64,000 bases of DNA, taken from Camellia lanceoleosa. Taxonomy: Eukaryota > Streptophyta > Magnoliopsida > Ericales > Theaceae. A program made the position numbers and the translations under genes. The stretch is taken from positions 744,001-808,000 of the forward strand of contig CM045758.1 of NCBI GenBank assembly GCA_025200525.1. Direction: 5' to 3'. Shown one piece after another: positions 1 through 12,085 of this stretch. The notes under the pieces are model-generated. The model had not been told where the DNA came from, made no database searches, and worked only from the letters and a program-made list of their open reading frames with translations. The stretch's first letter is position 1. The number at the start of each line of letters is the position of its first letter.

Positions 1-299
1 CCGGACTCGGTTCCGTAGAGTTGGTGGTTGTATCTATCTTGTTGTCGTCCTTTAAATCCATACGTTTGAGTTTTAGGTTGTGTTGGGCTTGTTTTGAGCA
101 GGTGGGTTGAGCCTTGGTTTAAAATCTTGTTGCTAGGTTTTTGGTCTTTCCGCCGAGGTCTTGAGCGCCGAGGAGATTTCACACTCCCAAAGATTTTGGT
201 GCCCTCGCAAAACTTCGCAGTGCGTTATTCACGCTCGACCGGGTTTCTTGCACTCGGCGATCTGGCGCCGAGCGACAAAGGCATTTTTGGTGTAGGTTC

Positions 300-470
300 T
301 GGGAGAGGGAAAATTGCGCTCGAGCGGACTGGTTTTTTACGCTCGAGCAGATGAACTTTATTCTTGTGTCTTGGCGCTCGAGCGGACATTCTTGAGCTCG
401 AGCGTATCCAGTTTTTTGTTCTCGACGGTCGAGCGTTGTGTTTTCCGCTCGAGCGGACCTGTCGTATATC
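300..470. repeat. Cluster of CGCTCGAGCG palindromes in the left LTR
   Basis: The 10-bp palindrome CGCTCGAGCG, or one-base variants of it, recurs about every 25-40 bp across this stretch. Many variants differ by C-to-T or G-to-A. It lies just upstream of a CT-rich run at about 505-570, a plausible LTR leader. The same cluster occurs in the inverted LTR at 4140-4500. Confidence 0.75.
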
Positions 471-1322
471 AGAGGGCAACTGGGCATTTTTGAATCATTT
501 TTCTACTCTCTCTCTCTCTTACTTTCCAAAAAGTTATTTTGAGAGCCTCTCTCTCTAGAAGCTCCCTTCTCTCTAGGGTTTGATCTAGTTAGAGTGCTTT
601 CCTTCCTTTCGGCCTTTGTGAAAGTGGTGTTGATCGTCGAGGGCTTCGTTTTAATATGAAAAAGTTGGGATTTGGAGCACGTTGGGTTTTGGTCTTCATC
701 TCCGTTTGAGCTCTAACTTCGAGGTAGGGATATCCTACTCCTCTTTATGAGCTTTGTCGTTAAATTTTAGTATTTTGATATGTTGGGGGTTGTTGGGTAA
801 TTTTGAGAAAGTTTGGGCCTTTGTGTAATTTTACAAAAGTTGGGGTTTTAAATATATAAAACCTATATGCATGTTTGGCATGGAGAAATGGAATTAATGT
901 TGAAACATTGATGAAAATGAAACCTTAGGGTTGTAATGTTAATTATGAAAAATGCCCTAATTACATTGATTAATTAATTTGTATAATTTATTGTGAGAAA
1001 TGAGAAATTGAAATGAGAAAGTCGAGATTGGGAATATATGGGATTAAAGGGTGTAGTTGAATCATTTATCGCTCAACAAGTTGAAATGTTGACTATTATA
1101 TCCGTTGGATGCATTTACTTTCTGTTTAGAAATAATTGCTTTGGGCTACCGGTGGATGGTTGTTTTGGTTATTGTAGACAATGCGTGATGATTAGGCAAA
1201 CTAAAACTAATCAATTGGATGTGTCATAGAGTATGACGGTTGAAAGAATACATTAACTTTATGTATTGATTGATTATGTATACTACTGATGTGTATATAT
1301 ATATATGTTGTTTTGTGCAGGT

Positions 1323-1397
1323 GGTTTATTAGAAGAAAGGGGCTGGACCTCTAAACCAAACGGTTTATTGGAAGAAAGGGGCTGGACCTCTAAACCG
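1323..1397 (+). repeat. 39-bp direct duplication
   Basis: Two copies of a unit starting GGTTTATT and ending in CTCTAAACC lie 39 bp apart (starts at 1323 and 1362). They sit directly before the 33-bp tandem array in the same LTR. Confidence 0.85.
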
Positions 1398-1401
1398 GAA
1401 A

Positions 1402-1638
1402 TTGATACAGCTCATATGCTTATCTTTTGAAGTGTTGATACAGCTCATATGCTTATCTTTTGAAGTATTGATTTAGCTCATATGCTTATCTTTTGAAGTG
1501 TTGATATAGCTCATATGCTTATCTTTTGAAGTATTGATATAGCTCATATGCTTATCCTTAAAGTGTTGATGCAGCTTGTGTGCTTATCTGTTGAAGTATT
1601 GATATAGCTAGTATACTTATCTATTGTGAAGTGGAAAA
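1402..1638 (+). repeat. 33-bp tandem repeat, about 7 units
   Basis: Each unit carries GCTCATATGCTTATC followed by TTTTGAAGT(A/G)TTGAT. The first five units are nearly identical and the last two diverge. The inverted LTR at 2564-4679 has no comparable array, so it was amplified in this copy after the two separated. Confidence 0.85.
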
Positions 1639-2204
1639 ATGTTAAAGATGAGTTATTGTCTCATATAAGTTGTTTGTCTAGGTTCTGAACTATGGTATGA
1701 ATTGAGAATTGGATAAGAAACGGAAAGTGAAATGTAACTTGGACATGGTTGTCATGAAATTGTAACACGGTATAAGTGAGAATATAAGTGTGGACCATCT
1801 GTTGAATGCTATTATTTTAGTCATTGTTTATAATTGGTTTAGTGTACTTCTACTGGGCTGTGGCTCACCCTATCTGGGAACATCATTTTAGGTACAGGTA
1901 GTATGCCACGTCCAAGGACATAGCTTGGGAGGCTAGAGGTGGACAGGCCTTTTTGTTGTCTATTTTCTTTTGATGTATTACATGTAATTCAGGCCAAGGG
2001 CTTAATATGTATTTGAGTTAGCACTCTATTTTCTTGTAACCAAGTGTTGACTTGGAAAGCTGTAAGCCCGTAGGGCATTTGCTTTGTTGTTAACATGTAA
2101 TACTGTTGTAAGAACTACTCTGATGAATAGAGGAATGTTGATCTTTTGTATATCAATGCATCTCAATATTGGTGGGTTTATTGTATTATTTTTAGGGCGT
2201 TACA

Positions 2205-2558
2205 AGTTTATTCCTAGTTTCTTGGTCTAAAAACACACAATAGAACCCAATTTCAAGAAATCCTATACAAGTTTGTCATATGGTAGAGAGAAACAAAGAG
2301 AAGACAGAGATTCAGTGGAGCAAAGCACAATGGTTTTTCAATTGTTTATATATAATATTGATTGGACAGGTGCGTTGCACGTGACACATGATTTTTCATC
2401 AACTGTTAATTTTGTAATTATGTGTGTCTCTTAAATTGGTATGTGAGATGTATACAAAGTATGCAGGCTTGTATGAGTAAATTGATCTATATTCAAAATA
2501 GAACTAAGCAAGAAATGAATACATACTCGGCTAAAGAAATTAAATGATAAATGGGAAA
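2205..2558. other. Spacer between the two inverted LTRs
   Basis: About 350 bp of AT-rich sequence. I see no convincing ORF, primer site or repeat. It is the loop of the inverted LTR pair. Confidence 0.6.
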
Positions 2559-4684
2559 CTTTATGTAACGCCCTCAAAATAATATACAATCCCAAGTTCT
2601 ATATTCATGATAGCTAATCACATTTCCATACATACATCAGAGTTAATATTACAAAAGGGTATTTCATATAAGTTCCAAATGTTTACAAAAATAATAGAAT
2701 GCCCTGTGGCTTTCACCTTTCCAAGTTGTTACTTGGTTACACAAAAGAAGAGTTCTAACTCTTTTACAAGTAAAGCCCTCGGCTTAGATTTACATTTAAG
2801 TACAAATAAAGACAAAACAACAAAATGAAGCTTTTAGCTCCAAAACCTCCCAAGCTATACTCTTGGAGGTGGCATATCGCCTGTACCTAAATATGGTGTC
2901 TCAAGTAGGGTGAGCTAAAGCCTAGTAGAGATATGCTAAACCAAATATGAGAAATAACTAAAACATTAGCATCTGATGAATGTTCAACACATGCACATCG
3001 ATTTACACCATTTCTATAACCCATCAACATGGATATTCATCTTTCAACCCGGTTTCATTTCTATTTCCAATTCACTTTATTGACATGGTTTGTTTATCCA
3101 AGTAATTCAAATGAGACTACAACTCATAAAGACAACATTTCAATTCATCAACAATTCAAAATAAGACTGCAACTCATATTATCAACACTTTAATCATCAA
3201 CATCATTCAGATGTATATAAGGTTTCAGGACTTTCACCCTGGACACTCTGGCCAACTTAATTATCAATGGAGTCCATCCCCTATCTCCTCCCAAACAATA
3301 TACATATGCAATGCATTTAAATACTTTATCATATACAATGATCAATTAAAGCACATATTCAATGTGTTAATCCAACCGTCATATTCAATGACATATTCCA
3401 ATTGATTAGTTTCAATTTACCCAATCATCATGCAATTCTACAATAACCATGGCTATCCTCCACCGATAGCCCAAATAGTTATTTCTAAACAGATAATTAA
3501 ATTTATCAAACAGATAAATTAATACATTTTCCATAGGTAAGCGATTTTCAATCCAACTATGCCAAATAATTACATTTTCCCCCAATTTCATCATTTCCAA
3601 CTCCATTATGCATTCCCATAATTAATTTCATTATTTTGACAAATAATTCATTTAATCCCAATTAGGGCATTTTTCCTTCTTTCTCAAATAACACTTCTAA
3701 GGCTCAATTTCATCAATTGTACACCCATAATCCCATTTCAAAACCTCACATTTACAATAGAGTCCAAAACCAAGAAACCTCTCTTTTATAGTCCCAAATC
3801 AAACCCTAACTTTCCAAAATCCCTACATTTATACAAATGCCCAACATTTACGTTAAAACTCATAAAAATGAGTAGATTATCCCTACCTCAAAAGGAGAAA
3901 CCCAAAGGAGATGAAGAGGAAGACTCGAGATGCTCTAAATCCAAGGATTTTTAGATTAAAATGAAGCACACGCAATACTCTAGCTTTCTTACAAAGGGAT
4001 TATGGTACAAAATTCCTAGAACATGGAGTATTTGTAGAGAGAATGAGTATGTAGAGAGAGAGTGTGTCGGATCTAGGGTTTGCATGAAAAAGAAGATGAA
4101 AAAGTGATGTATATCATGCTACTGCCAACTAATATATTCGAACTTCGCTTGAGCGAAGAAGTAGTCGCTCGAGCGACCAGACACAAAAGAACCTCGCTCG
4201 AGTGCAAGAAGCATCGCTCAAGTGAGCAATGCGAAGCTTCAGGTCTGCAACCCAAAAGCACGCTCGAGTGCAAGAGTTCTCACTCGAGCAAAGAAACACA
4301 AAACATAGAGCTCGCTCGCTCGAGCGACGACCTCAGGTCCAATCTAGACGCAGACACACGCTCAAGCGCAAGAGCGCTCGCTCAAGCGAAGAGACACACC
4401 ACACAAAGCTCGCTTGAGCGCAGGAACCCTCGCTCGAGCTAAGAAGCTAAAACCCAAGGCTCGCTCGAGCGACAAAAGTCTCACTCGAGTGAAGGAACTA
4501 AAATCTGGACAGCAACCTTTTTTTCTAACACCCAACCAACCTGTTCCAATCTTACCCAACACATCCCAAAACTCAAATACAAGGAATTAAAGTATGGAAA
4601 CAAGAATAAGACAACAACAACAACCACTAGACCCGAGTCCGAAATACAATACACGACGGGGAAAACCGGGATCGCTATACTTTA
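2559..4684 (-). mobile_element. Solo gypsy LTR with 5-bp target-site duplication
   Basis: The LTR body runs 2564-4679. In + coordinates it begins TGTAACGCCC and ends in GCTATA. It is flanked by perfect direct repeats CTTTA at 2559-2563 and 4680-4684. It reads as an LTR on the - strand and has no internal region, so it is a solo LTR left by LTR-LTR recombination. It is the inverted homologue of 1-2204. One terminus is TA where CA/TG is expected, consistent with a single transition. Confidence 0.85.
4140..4500. repeat. Cluster of CGCTCGAGCG palindromes in the solo LTR
   Basis: At least ten copies of CGCTCGAGCG or near variants (CGCTTGAGCG, CTCGAGTG) are spaced 20-45 bp apart. This is the counterpart of the cluster at 300-470. 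The variants are mainly transitions, as expected from deamination of methylated cytosine. Confidence 0.75.
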
Positions 4685-6290
4685 TAAACATGAATATTAA
4701 TTTATAGCTATATTATTGAGATTACCTTCTTATCTGAAACAATAAACAATAAACAAGTCCTTTAAATATATAATATTACACAAATATTTTTCTATCAACT
4801 TCCCACTTCAATTTCCCATAATCCGTACTTATAATATAATTGAATGTATGAAATTAATTGTACAATTACAAAATTTTGTTTAATAGTTCATCTTATAATA
4901 CCAATTTATGGAACTCACTATTACATATTATTTGCATACTATTGGTGTAAGAATGCATTAATATCAATATGTAATATATTTTTATACATTAAGAGTTGTT
5001 GAGTCTCGTTTACTGTGCCACAAATATTTTGCATGATGAAAAATATAACATTAGTCATTAATATATTTTCATTTGTGTAGAAAATGTGGAATAGTTTTTT
5101 TTTTAAGAAAATAGAGTGATATTATAGTTTAATATTTCGATCGATGTAGGAATTTCATAATTTTTTTCACGACGTTTATAGATCTATGCTTATAAGTATT
5201 TGTAGGGTCACTTTCGTAAAACTATCAAGTTACATAATTTATTATGGCATCCGTAAGTAATCAGCATATAACAAAAATTGATTGAAACTTTTTATTTGAT
5301 TTACTTACTATATCATTGAGTTGCTGCAATAATATTTGGGCACCATTTGATTTTTTCTTTATAATTTGACTAAAATGAGTGCACGAGGTACATTGTTTTT
5401 CTTGAATTTCACAACAGATAGAACAATTCCTGTTTTAGCTCGTCTAACTTTGCTTGGATAGTATGTCGCAATAGATCTTCCGTAGTTTTTGTTTCACCAT
5501 CTTTTTGTTTTTCTTCTTACTCAACATTATAACTTATTGTAATAAAAATATTTTGATGGGTAAAAGTTTAAGGCGACAACATATTGTATGACATGTATGT
5601 ATATGTATCGAATATAAGTTGGTAGGAGAACAATACACAATTCCGTAAATTTTTCCTTACAAATATAACTATATTACTAAAGTGATACATGTTAAAAAAT
5701 TAAAGTAGTCGATGGTAATAACGTTACAAATTGACAATGTATGAATACAGCATCAAATATAAATTTACATTTATATGTTTTTTTTTTATATATTTATATA
5801 TGTAGACATTGACATATATAAGATATCACAAAAGTAATATGTGAAATTTTTTGTAACAATATAATACAGGTAACAATGAGAAGTTAATTATTCATAATTA
5901 AATAGTTGGTTATAATGTAGATGTTTAGTATTACATTTTTGTATGTATGCGCAATTTTTTAATTAAATTATTAAATTCACATAAAAATTGAAAGAAATTT
6001 GTGAATAATTTGTGTAAAATTAAAATTAGTGAAGAAAGATTTAAAAAAAGAGAAGTTTATAGTGTTTGGTTTGTTTTGTTTTTTCAAACTTTTGTTTTGA
6101 ATTTTTTGGTTTTCATATTTTTTTGTCTTTGACACTTTTTTTTAATAACTCTTTTATTTTCTTTTTAGATTCAATTAATTTAATACTTTTTATCTTTTAA
6201 TTTTACTTTTAGATTTAGATTCACTTAATCTAAATACACTTAGAAAATAATTTGTTGTGTATTCTTTTTTGGAAAAAATTATTAATATGA

Positions 6291-6319
<29 letters not shown>
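6291..6319. repeat. (AAT)n microsatellite
   Basis: About nine consecutive AAT units, ending in AAC variants. Confidence 0.9.
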
Positions 6320-6322
<3 letters not shown>

Positions 6323-6689
6323 TAACTTTATATAATAATAAAAAATAGTTCATGTTTGAATCTATAAATTTTTTTACCTATATTTTAATTTTTAATTCTA
6401 TTTAGATTATTAGATATTAGATTTTTATGTAAAAGTATAATTTAAATATAAAAATTGAAAAATATATTTAATAAATAAAACCAACGAAAATTGTTCTTAT
6501 TTAGCATCATAAAATATAATTTAAACAAAAAAGTGTATGAAGATAAGAAAATTTGAGATACAACACAAATTTCTGTTTTAAAAACGCATATGTTTTCCTC
6601 TGTTTAGATTCAAACGAATGGATACAATTTTAAGATTCAACCAAAATTATTCATAGTAATTTGATCCATGATGGACAATTGTAAATATT

Positions 6690-6708
6690 ATATATATATA
6701 TATATATC
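6690..6708. repeat. (AT)n microsatellite
   Basis: A run of alternating AT about 20 bp long in AT-rich sequence. Confidence 0.8.
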
Positions 6709-8389
6709 AATATAGAAGCAGAGACATAAAAAATAAAAATAAAAAAGTAATTATTTTTTATTTTTCAATTATCATCAATGTGAAAAATATGGAAATGATT
6801 TTGTTTTTTAATTTTTTGATAAGAAGGGAGACCGTTTGTTAATATTTATACTAGCAATAATCCATGCTATGTACGGCAAAATAGACTATATACATTTTGT
6901 GTGATAAATAAATTATTTTAATTTTGAATTATGTTTTAATAGTGGCAAGTCATGATATTAGGCCATCCTGGTAGATGTTAACCATAATTAATCCACAAAA
7001 TTTCACAATAAAATTTGATATGCATAAAAAATTGTTAATTATAAAGATTGTTGAGGATAATAGTATCACAATCACTTGATAACATAAATAACTTGTATCA
7101 AACTATAGTATCATGCATAAAATAAAATAAAAAAAACAAAAAAAAAAACGTATTAAAGGAAAGAAATTCTGTAAACTCAGAAAGTTGTCATAAATTTACT
7201 TAGACTTTTAAATCAGTGGTTTATATTATTATTGTAGGACCAAATTATGAATAAATCTTAATTTTTTATTATAATTTCTAAGTAGTTTTAAAAAAAAAAA
7301 TTAATCTAACTTTGTTAACCTACTCATAAAAAAAAACTTCTCAAATAAATCATTAATTGATCATGTTAGCAACTCTCTATCTTTAATTTCTTCTATCAAT
7401 GATACATGCATATAAATCATTCTCCATAGCTTGAATAATACTTGCATAGTTCCTACAACATTTAAAAAGCTTAAATCAAGATAAGAATTTCGTAAGATTA
7501 TAAAAACTATATAAGAAAATAGTTTTAATCCATTTTATTTATTAAAAAAATGATGACAAATTATTTGAATTGTTCTTGAAGAAATATAATAAATGATAGC
7601 TCATTATATACTAACAAAAAAAATTATATATGTTACTCAATGAAAAAATGATTGAATGCAACTAAAGTCATGGATATGGAATTAAATCATATGAAGTCTA
7701 AATTGATAATATAATCTAGCAAATCAACTAATAATAACAGAGAGAATATCAACAAATATGTAGTATTTCCCTAAAATTTTTGTATTATGTTTATTAATTT
7801 CATATATCATATTAAAGTTTTACTCGTCTCGATCTTTCAATAAAATAAGTACTGAGAAAATTTTTTTGATAAGAAATTGGTTCTAAACTTTATTATTAAA
7901 AAAACAAAAATCTCAAAGAGAGAATTTAGAGATGGGATTGAAGAAATACTATAACAAATGATAGCCTTATAAAAAAAAAATCTAATACAAATTATTTTTA
8001 ACAATTAAGAGAAAGAACATCAAATTATTACCTTAGATAAATATACTGACGAAAATTAATTTTATGAGATTTTTGTACTGTCTCCTCCCATGCAGCCTTC
8101 ATTATTTCTTTATTAATACTCTTTTAATTCAGAGCCAACTATTTATTTTATTTTATTTTATATCTTTATCACTTGGTAGACAATAACGAATAATAAAAAT
8201 TAAGAAAGAAGGTTAAGAATTTAATAGGAGATAAAAGTTATAGACAAGGATATTTCTTAAGATAAAAAATTCAAAATAAAAAAAGGATAATATGTGATAG
8301 AAGGAGAAAAAAATATAAGTAAATCAAAATAAAGATTTAGATAGACATGTTTTTGATAGATACAGATTAACAAATCATATCTTTTTTTA

Positions 8390-8930
8390 AATTTTATTGT
8401 TTTAATTTTTTGTAAATCAATTATTTAATCTTTATCTTTATCTATAGACCACAAAATTAATTTTTATGAATTTTTTTATATGTTTATTTATCTATAAGTC
8501 ATGAAATCTATTTTTTAAAATTTTTATCTTTATCTATAGGTCATGAAATAATGAATTTTTATATGTTTATCTATAATGAAATTAATTAAAGTACAAAATG
8601 AAGGTAAAAAAAAAGGGAGTAATTTCATTATTTTAAATCAATTTTTTAACCTTTATCTTTATCTGTAGATCATGAAATTAATTTTTATAAATTATTTATC
8701 AATTCTTATAAGTTCATTTATGAGATGAAATTTTAAATTATCTATAAGTTATGAAAATAATTTTTTAAAATTAATTATTTAATTTTTGTCTTTATCTGTA
8801 GACCATGAAATTAATTTTCATAAATTATTTATCAATTTTATATGTTTATATATAGGAGGAATTTTGAAATTCAAATCTTTATCCATAAACCATGAAATTA
8901 ATTTTCATTTTAATTAATCAAACAAATAGA
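8390..8930. repeat. Diverged, irregular repeats with a CATGAAATTAATTTT core
   Basis: At least five blocks contain TTATCTNTAG-(A/G)CCATGAAATTAATTTT, then AT-rich sequence and TATGTTTAT. Copies are near 8445, 8500, 8535, 8665, 8800 and 8885. Spacing is irregular and divergence is high. It could be an old minisatellite or an expanded AT-rich element. Confidence 0.5.
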
Positions 8931-9058
8931 AAATAGAGGAAAATAGAAAACATGAAAGACAATCAACGAGGGTTGTCACGTAGAAAAGAGAGAACTTTAA
9001 AATTATGAGAATTTAGGAATGAATATTTGGAGACTTTTGCCAATATCACTACATTTGG

Positions 9059-9114
9059 TTATATATATATATATATATATAGTATAGTATATAGTATATA
9101 TATATATATATATA
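9059..9114. repeat. Palindromic (AT)n microsatellite
   Basis: Two TATATA runs flank AGTATAGTATATAGTA, giving an AT-only self-complementary tract of about 55 bp. Confidence 0.9.
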
Positions 9115-9228
9115 GGACTCTTAGAAACAGATATATTATTTTGAGTGTTCAACTCCAAAAATAAAGAAATGGTTTATTAGAACTTTTCATTACTTTTAGA
9201 AAATATAATAGATTTGAGAGTGTGAAAT

Positions 9229-9604
9229 TGTAAGAACCTAAATTTTTAGACAATTAATTAGTTTGTTAATAACAATATTAAGTCAATTAATAGTGATTAT
9301 TAAATTATAATGTTAATAGCATCATGATTAATACCAATATTAAAGTCATTTAAATAAATTTATTTATCTTTATGTGATTAAATTTCTGTGTCTAAATATA
9401 ATTGTGAAAACTAAATGATTCAAAAATAATAACTAAGTTAGTTATAGAATAGTAGGGAGTAAAATATCTAGTGACTAGGTTATATATATACATTCATTTT
9501 TATTTTTTGTACACACTCAAAAAAAAAAATGAAAATTCAAATTTTTGGGCAGAGCATTTTGGCTGCCTTTTCTTCCCAAGGAGGCTGCTGTCAAGGCATG
9601 CATA
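9229..9604 (+). repeat. 5' LTR of the level-1 element, first part
   Basis: Starts TGTAAGAACC, matching the TGT...ACA termini expected with the LTR end at 59233. It stops where the level-2 element is inserted. With 56869-59233 the LTR would be about 2.7 kb. The start was chosen from the terminal motif only. Confidence 0.5.
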
Positions 9605-9609
9605 GAAAC
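9605..9609. repeat. Target-site duplication GAAAC (left copy, level 2)
   Basis: GAAAC is directly repeated at 56864-56868, immediately outside the other end of the level-2 element. Confidence 0.8.
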
Positions 9610-9961
9610 TATAACAACCCTCGCATTGCCTTAGTCATGCTCATATGCATATATATATATATATATATATGTAACTTTGTCTTGTTAAGTTGCATTCATG
9701 AAATCCTGTTTGGTTTTATCTAAGTGTTGTTGCATGCTTTGTTTCTTGCTTGGTGTGTGTTTAGCTGAGGTCATCTTAAGCCTAGGTTACACCTTTGAAC
9801 CTCTTACACCTAGGACCATCTTGGAACCACTTTGGTTGACCTCCACCTTCACCCTAGCATATTGGCCGAGATGTCATTATCTAGGCCGAGGTGTTCATCA
9901 CCAAGGCCGAGATGTGTATTATCTAAGCCGAGATGTTATACCAAAGTGATCTTGTTTCTGG
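9610..9961 (-). repeat. Level-2 LTR, left segment
   Basis: 352 bp between the GAAAC duplication and the ACTAG duplication of the level-3 insertion. It has four AGGCCGAG-like motifs near 9870-9930. ORFs across 9529-9949 cross element borders and are not genes. Confidence 0.7.
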
Positions 9962-9966
9962 ACTAG
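9962..9966. repeat. Target-site duplication ACTAG (left copy, level 3)
   Basis: ACTAG precedes the LTR terminus TGTAACAACG at 9967 and is repeated at 54869-54873 immediately after the far terminus TGTCTACA. A 5-bp duplication is normal for Ty3/gypsy integrase. Confidence 0.9.
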
Positions 9967-11409
9967 TGTAACAACGCCCGCGAGGGACCTCGCTACAGCT
10001 CGGACTCGATTTTTTGCGGTTCCAAATCTTGAACCAAAGAGTCCAAATCCGGCAAATCATTTTGAAGAAAAACAGATTTTTTGAAAGAAGTGCCAAACAT
10101 GGACTGCTTTGCCAGATAACAGAGTCGCCACCTAAATATTTTAAAATGGGAAATTTAGGAAACCCTGACTCGGTGCCAAAAGGCCACGTGTCCGTCATCA
10201 CCAAAGTTGGCTCGGGAACTTGGGTACGATTAGGGAAGGTCACATCGTGAGCACCCTCTCTCGCCCGGTCAAAGACCGGCCTCTACTAACCATGATATCT
10301 GTTTTTGAAAACTTTGTATGCTCTTATTCCGATTATTAGCCTAGGTTACTATGTGATGCTCGCAGCAAACAAGTATAGACTGGGCCGTCTGAATTGGAAC
10401 TAAACATTTCATGTTTGTTTGTGAATGATGGTTTGCTACCCGCAGGTAGGCTTAAAATGCAGATTTTGCCACAATCTAGTGGGCTTAACAAACAGTCAAT
10501 GTATTGTCCCAATTCAAATAACCCAACCTCCACCCACAGGCATTCAAGGCAGTTATATCATATAAGCACATAGCCTCATGGCAAGCATGCTATCATGGCA
10601 ACACTCACACGCATGCAAGAATGCTAAAGCATAAAAACTTACCGAGTACTCCAAGCCAAAACAGAAAAACCGATTAGAAATTATGCATGATCCTAAGTAT
10701 ACTGTAATGCCTAATGCAACACATGCAAAAATGCAACTATGGCAGGCTCGGCTATTTTAAATATGGCATATGAGATGCAACAGCTATCAAGTACTCAACT
10801 TTAGAATTGAAATACAATGCAGTTTGTATGATGCGCCGAGCCCGGTGCATGCAAAACAGATGAATGAATGCAAACATGCTATCATACTGTATGCTAATTG
10901 AAATATGCCCTATATCTAACCATTCAAAGCGGGTAAATAAAAGGGAGAAAGAAATGGGGGTTGGAAGACATACATCACACTCACGCACCCTTATTACATT
11001 TATGCCCTCGCGCAGAGGGTCCGAATAAATATACAATCCCAAATGAAAGAATATTACAGTCCGAAATATACAAATTCAATAAATATACAAATTAAATCGA
11101 AAATAGTAAAATTGGCATGCAAGCGTGGGGTCTTGCTCGATGAATAGTATATCTTTGTCGCTGGCCGTAAATCCACCGATGCCCTGATTAGCCTCGCTTG
11201 CGCTTTTCCTCAATTGCGTGCGATTCCTAAAAGCTGATAATTCTTCATTTTTGCTGCAACGGAGAGCTGGAAAAGGGCATAGCAGTGTATTTCACGAATA
11301 TATGCATGTCTCGATCCTCGCGCCACCAATCACGCATATCGATGCATGATGGCCGAGGAGCCGATTTGCACAACTCAATATTGGGATGAATACACATGAA
11401 TGCTATGAA

Positions 11410-12085
11410 AATGAGATGCCTCGAAATGCGTGCCCACGGGCACGCAAACCGAGGCGATGATGAAAGATGAAAATCGGATAAAACCGAAGTGCCTCGAAGT
11501 GCGTGCCCACAGGCGCGCAAACCGAGGCGATGATGAAAGATGAAAATCGGATAAAACCGAAGTGCCTCGAAGTGCGTGCCCACAGGCGCGCAAACCGAGG
11601 CGATGATGAAAGATGAAAATCGGATAAAACCGAAGTGCCTCGAAGTGCGTGCCCACAGGCGCGCAAACCGAGGCGATGATGAAAGATGAAAATCGGATAA
11701 AACCGAAGTGCCTCGGGCGCGTGCCTGGTAGCGCGCCAAAGGCGATGATGAAAGATGAAAATCGGATAAAAGAAGTGCGCCGAAGTGCGTGCCCACAGGC
11801 ACGAAAACCGAGGCAATGATGAAAGATGAAAATCGGATAAAACCGGTGCCTCGAAGTGCGTGCCTGGTAGCAAACCGAGGCGATGATGAAAGATCGGATA
11901 AAACCGAAGTGCCTCGAAGTGCGTGCCTGGTAGCGCAAACCGATGATGAAAGATGAAAATCGGATAAAACCGAAGTGCCTCGGCGCGTGCCTGGCGCGCA
12001 AACCAAGGCGATGATAAAAGATGAAAATCGGATAAAACCGAAGTGCCTCGAAGTGCGTGCCCACAGGCGCGCAAACCGAGGCGAT
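11410..12085. repeat. 73-bp tandem repeat in left LTR, about 9 units
   Basis: Units start GATGATGAAAGATGAAAATC at 11456, 11529, 11602 and 11675 (period 73) and continue, partly shortened, to about 12085. Each has AAGTGCCTCGAAGTGCGTG and a GCGTGCCC/GGGCACGC hairpin core. Two diverged units follow near 12170-12230 and 12320-12365. Three overlapping long ORFs on the - strand repeat the same peptide and are not genes. Confidence 0.95.

Larger units (their letters stand above)
1..2204 (+). mobile_element. Gypsy LTR (solo or partial), 5' end cut by window edge
   Basis: The stretch ends in GGGCGTTACA at 2204 and is homologous, in inverted orientation, to the solo LTR at 2564-4679. Shared landmarks are a GGACTCGG block near the start, a cluster of CGCTCGAGCG palindromes, a CT-rich leader and the GGGCGTTACA end. 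No primer-binding site follows 2204, so it is not the 5' LTR of a complete element; a solo or 3' LTR fits better. Comparison with the inverted copy suggests about 50 bp are missing at the window edge. Short ORFs inside are not coding. Confidence 0.75.
4685..9228. other. AT-rich non-coding region
   Basis: About 4.5 kb with very high A+T content and frequent poly-A/T runs. No ORF here resembles a protein, and I see no RNA gene. It holds microsatellites and weakly repeated blocks listed separately. It is the sequence flanking the level-1 element on the left. Confidence 0.7.

Noticed and set aside
4080..4442. 120-codon ORF rich in Arg/Ser
   Set aside because: It translates the CGCTCGAGCG palindrome cluster of the solo LTR; repeats of the LTR explain it.
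4685..9228. Host gene or RNA gene in the AT-rich stretch
   Set aside because: No ORF of note, no splice-organised reading frame and no recognisable RNA motif.
9529..9949. ORFs of 64 and 83 codons near the element junctions
   Set aside because: They run across the GAAAC insertion border and AT microsatellite, and match no known protein.
11410..12085. CRISPR-like regular array
   Set aside because: The whole 73-bp unit is repeated with no unique spacers, and this is a plant LTR.
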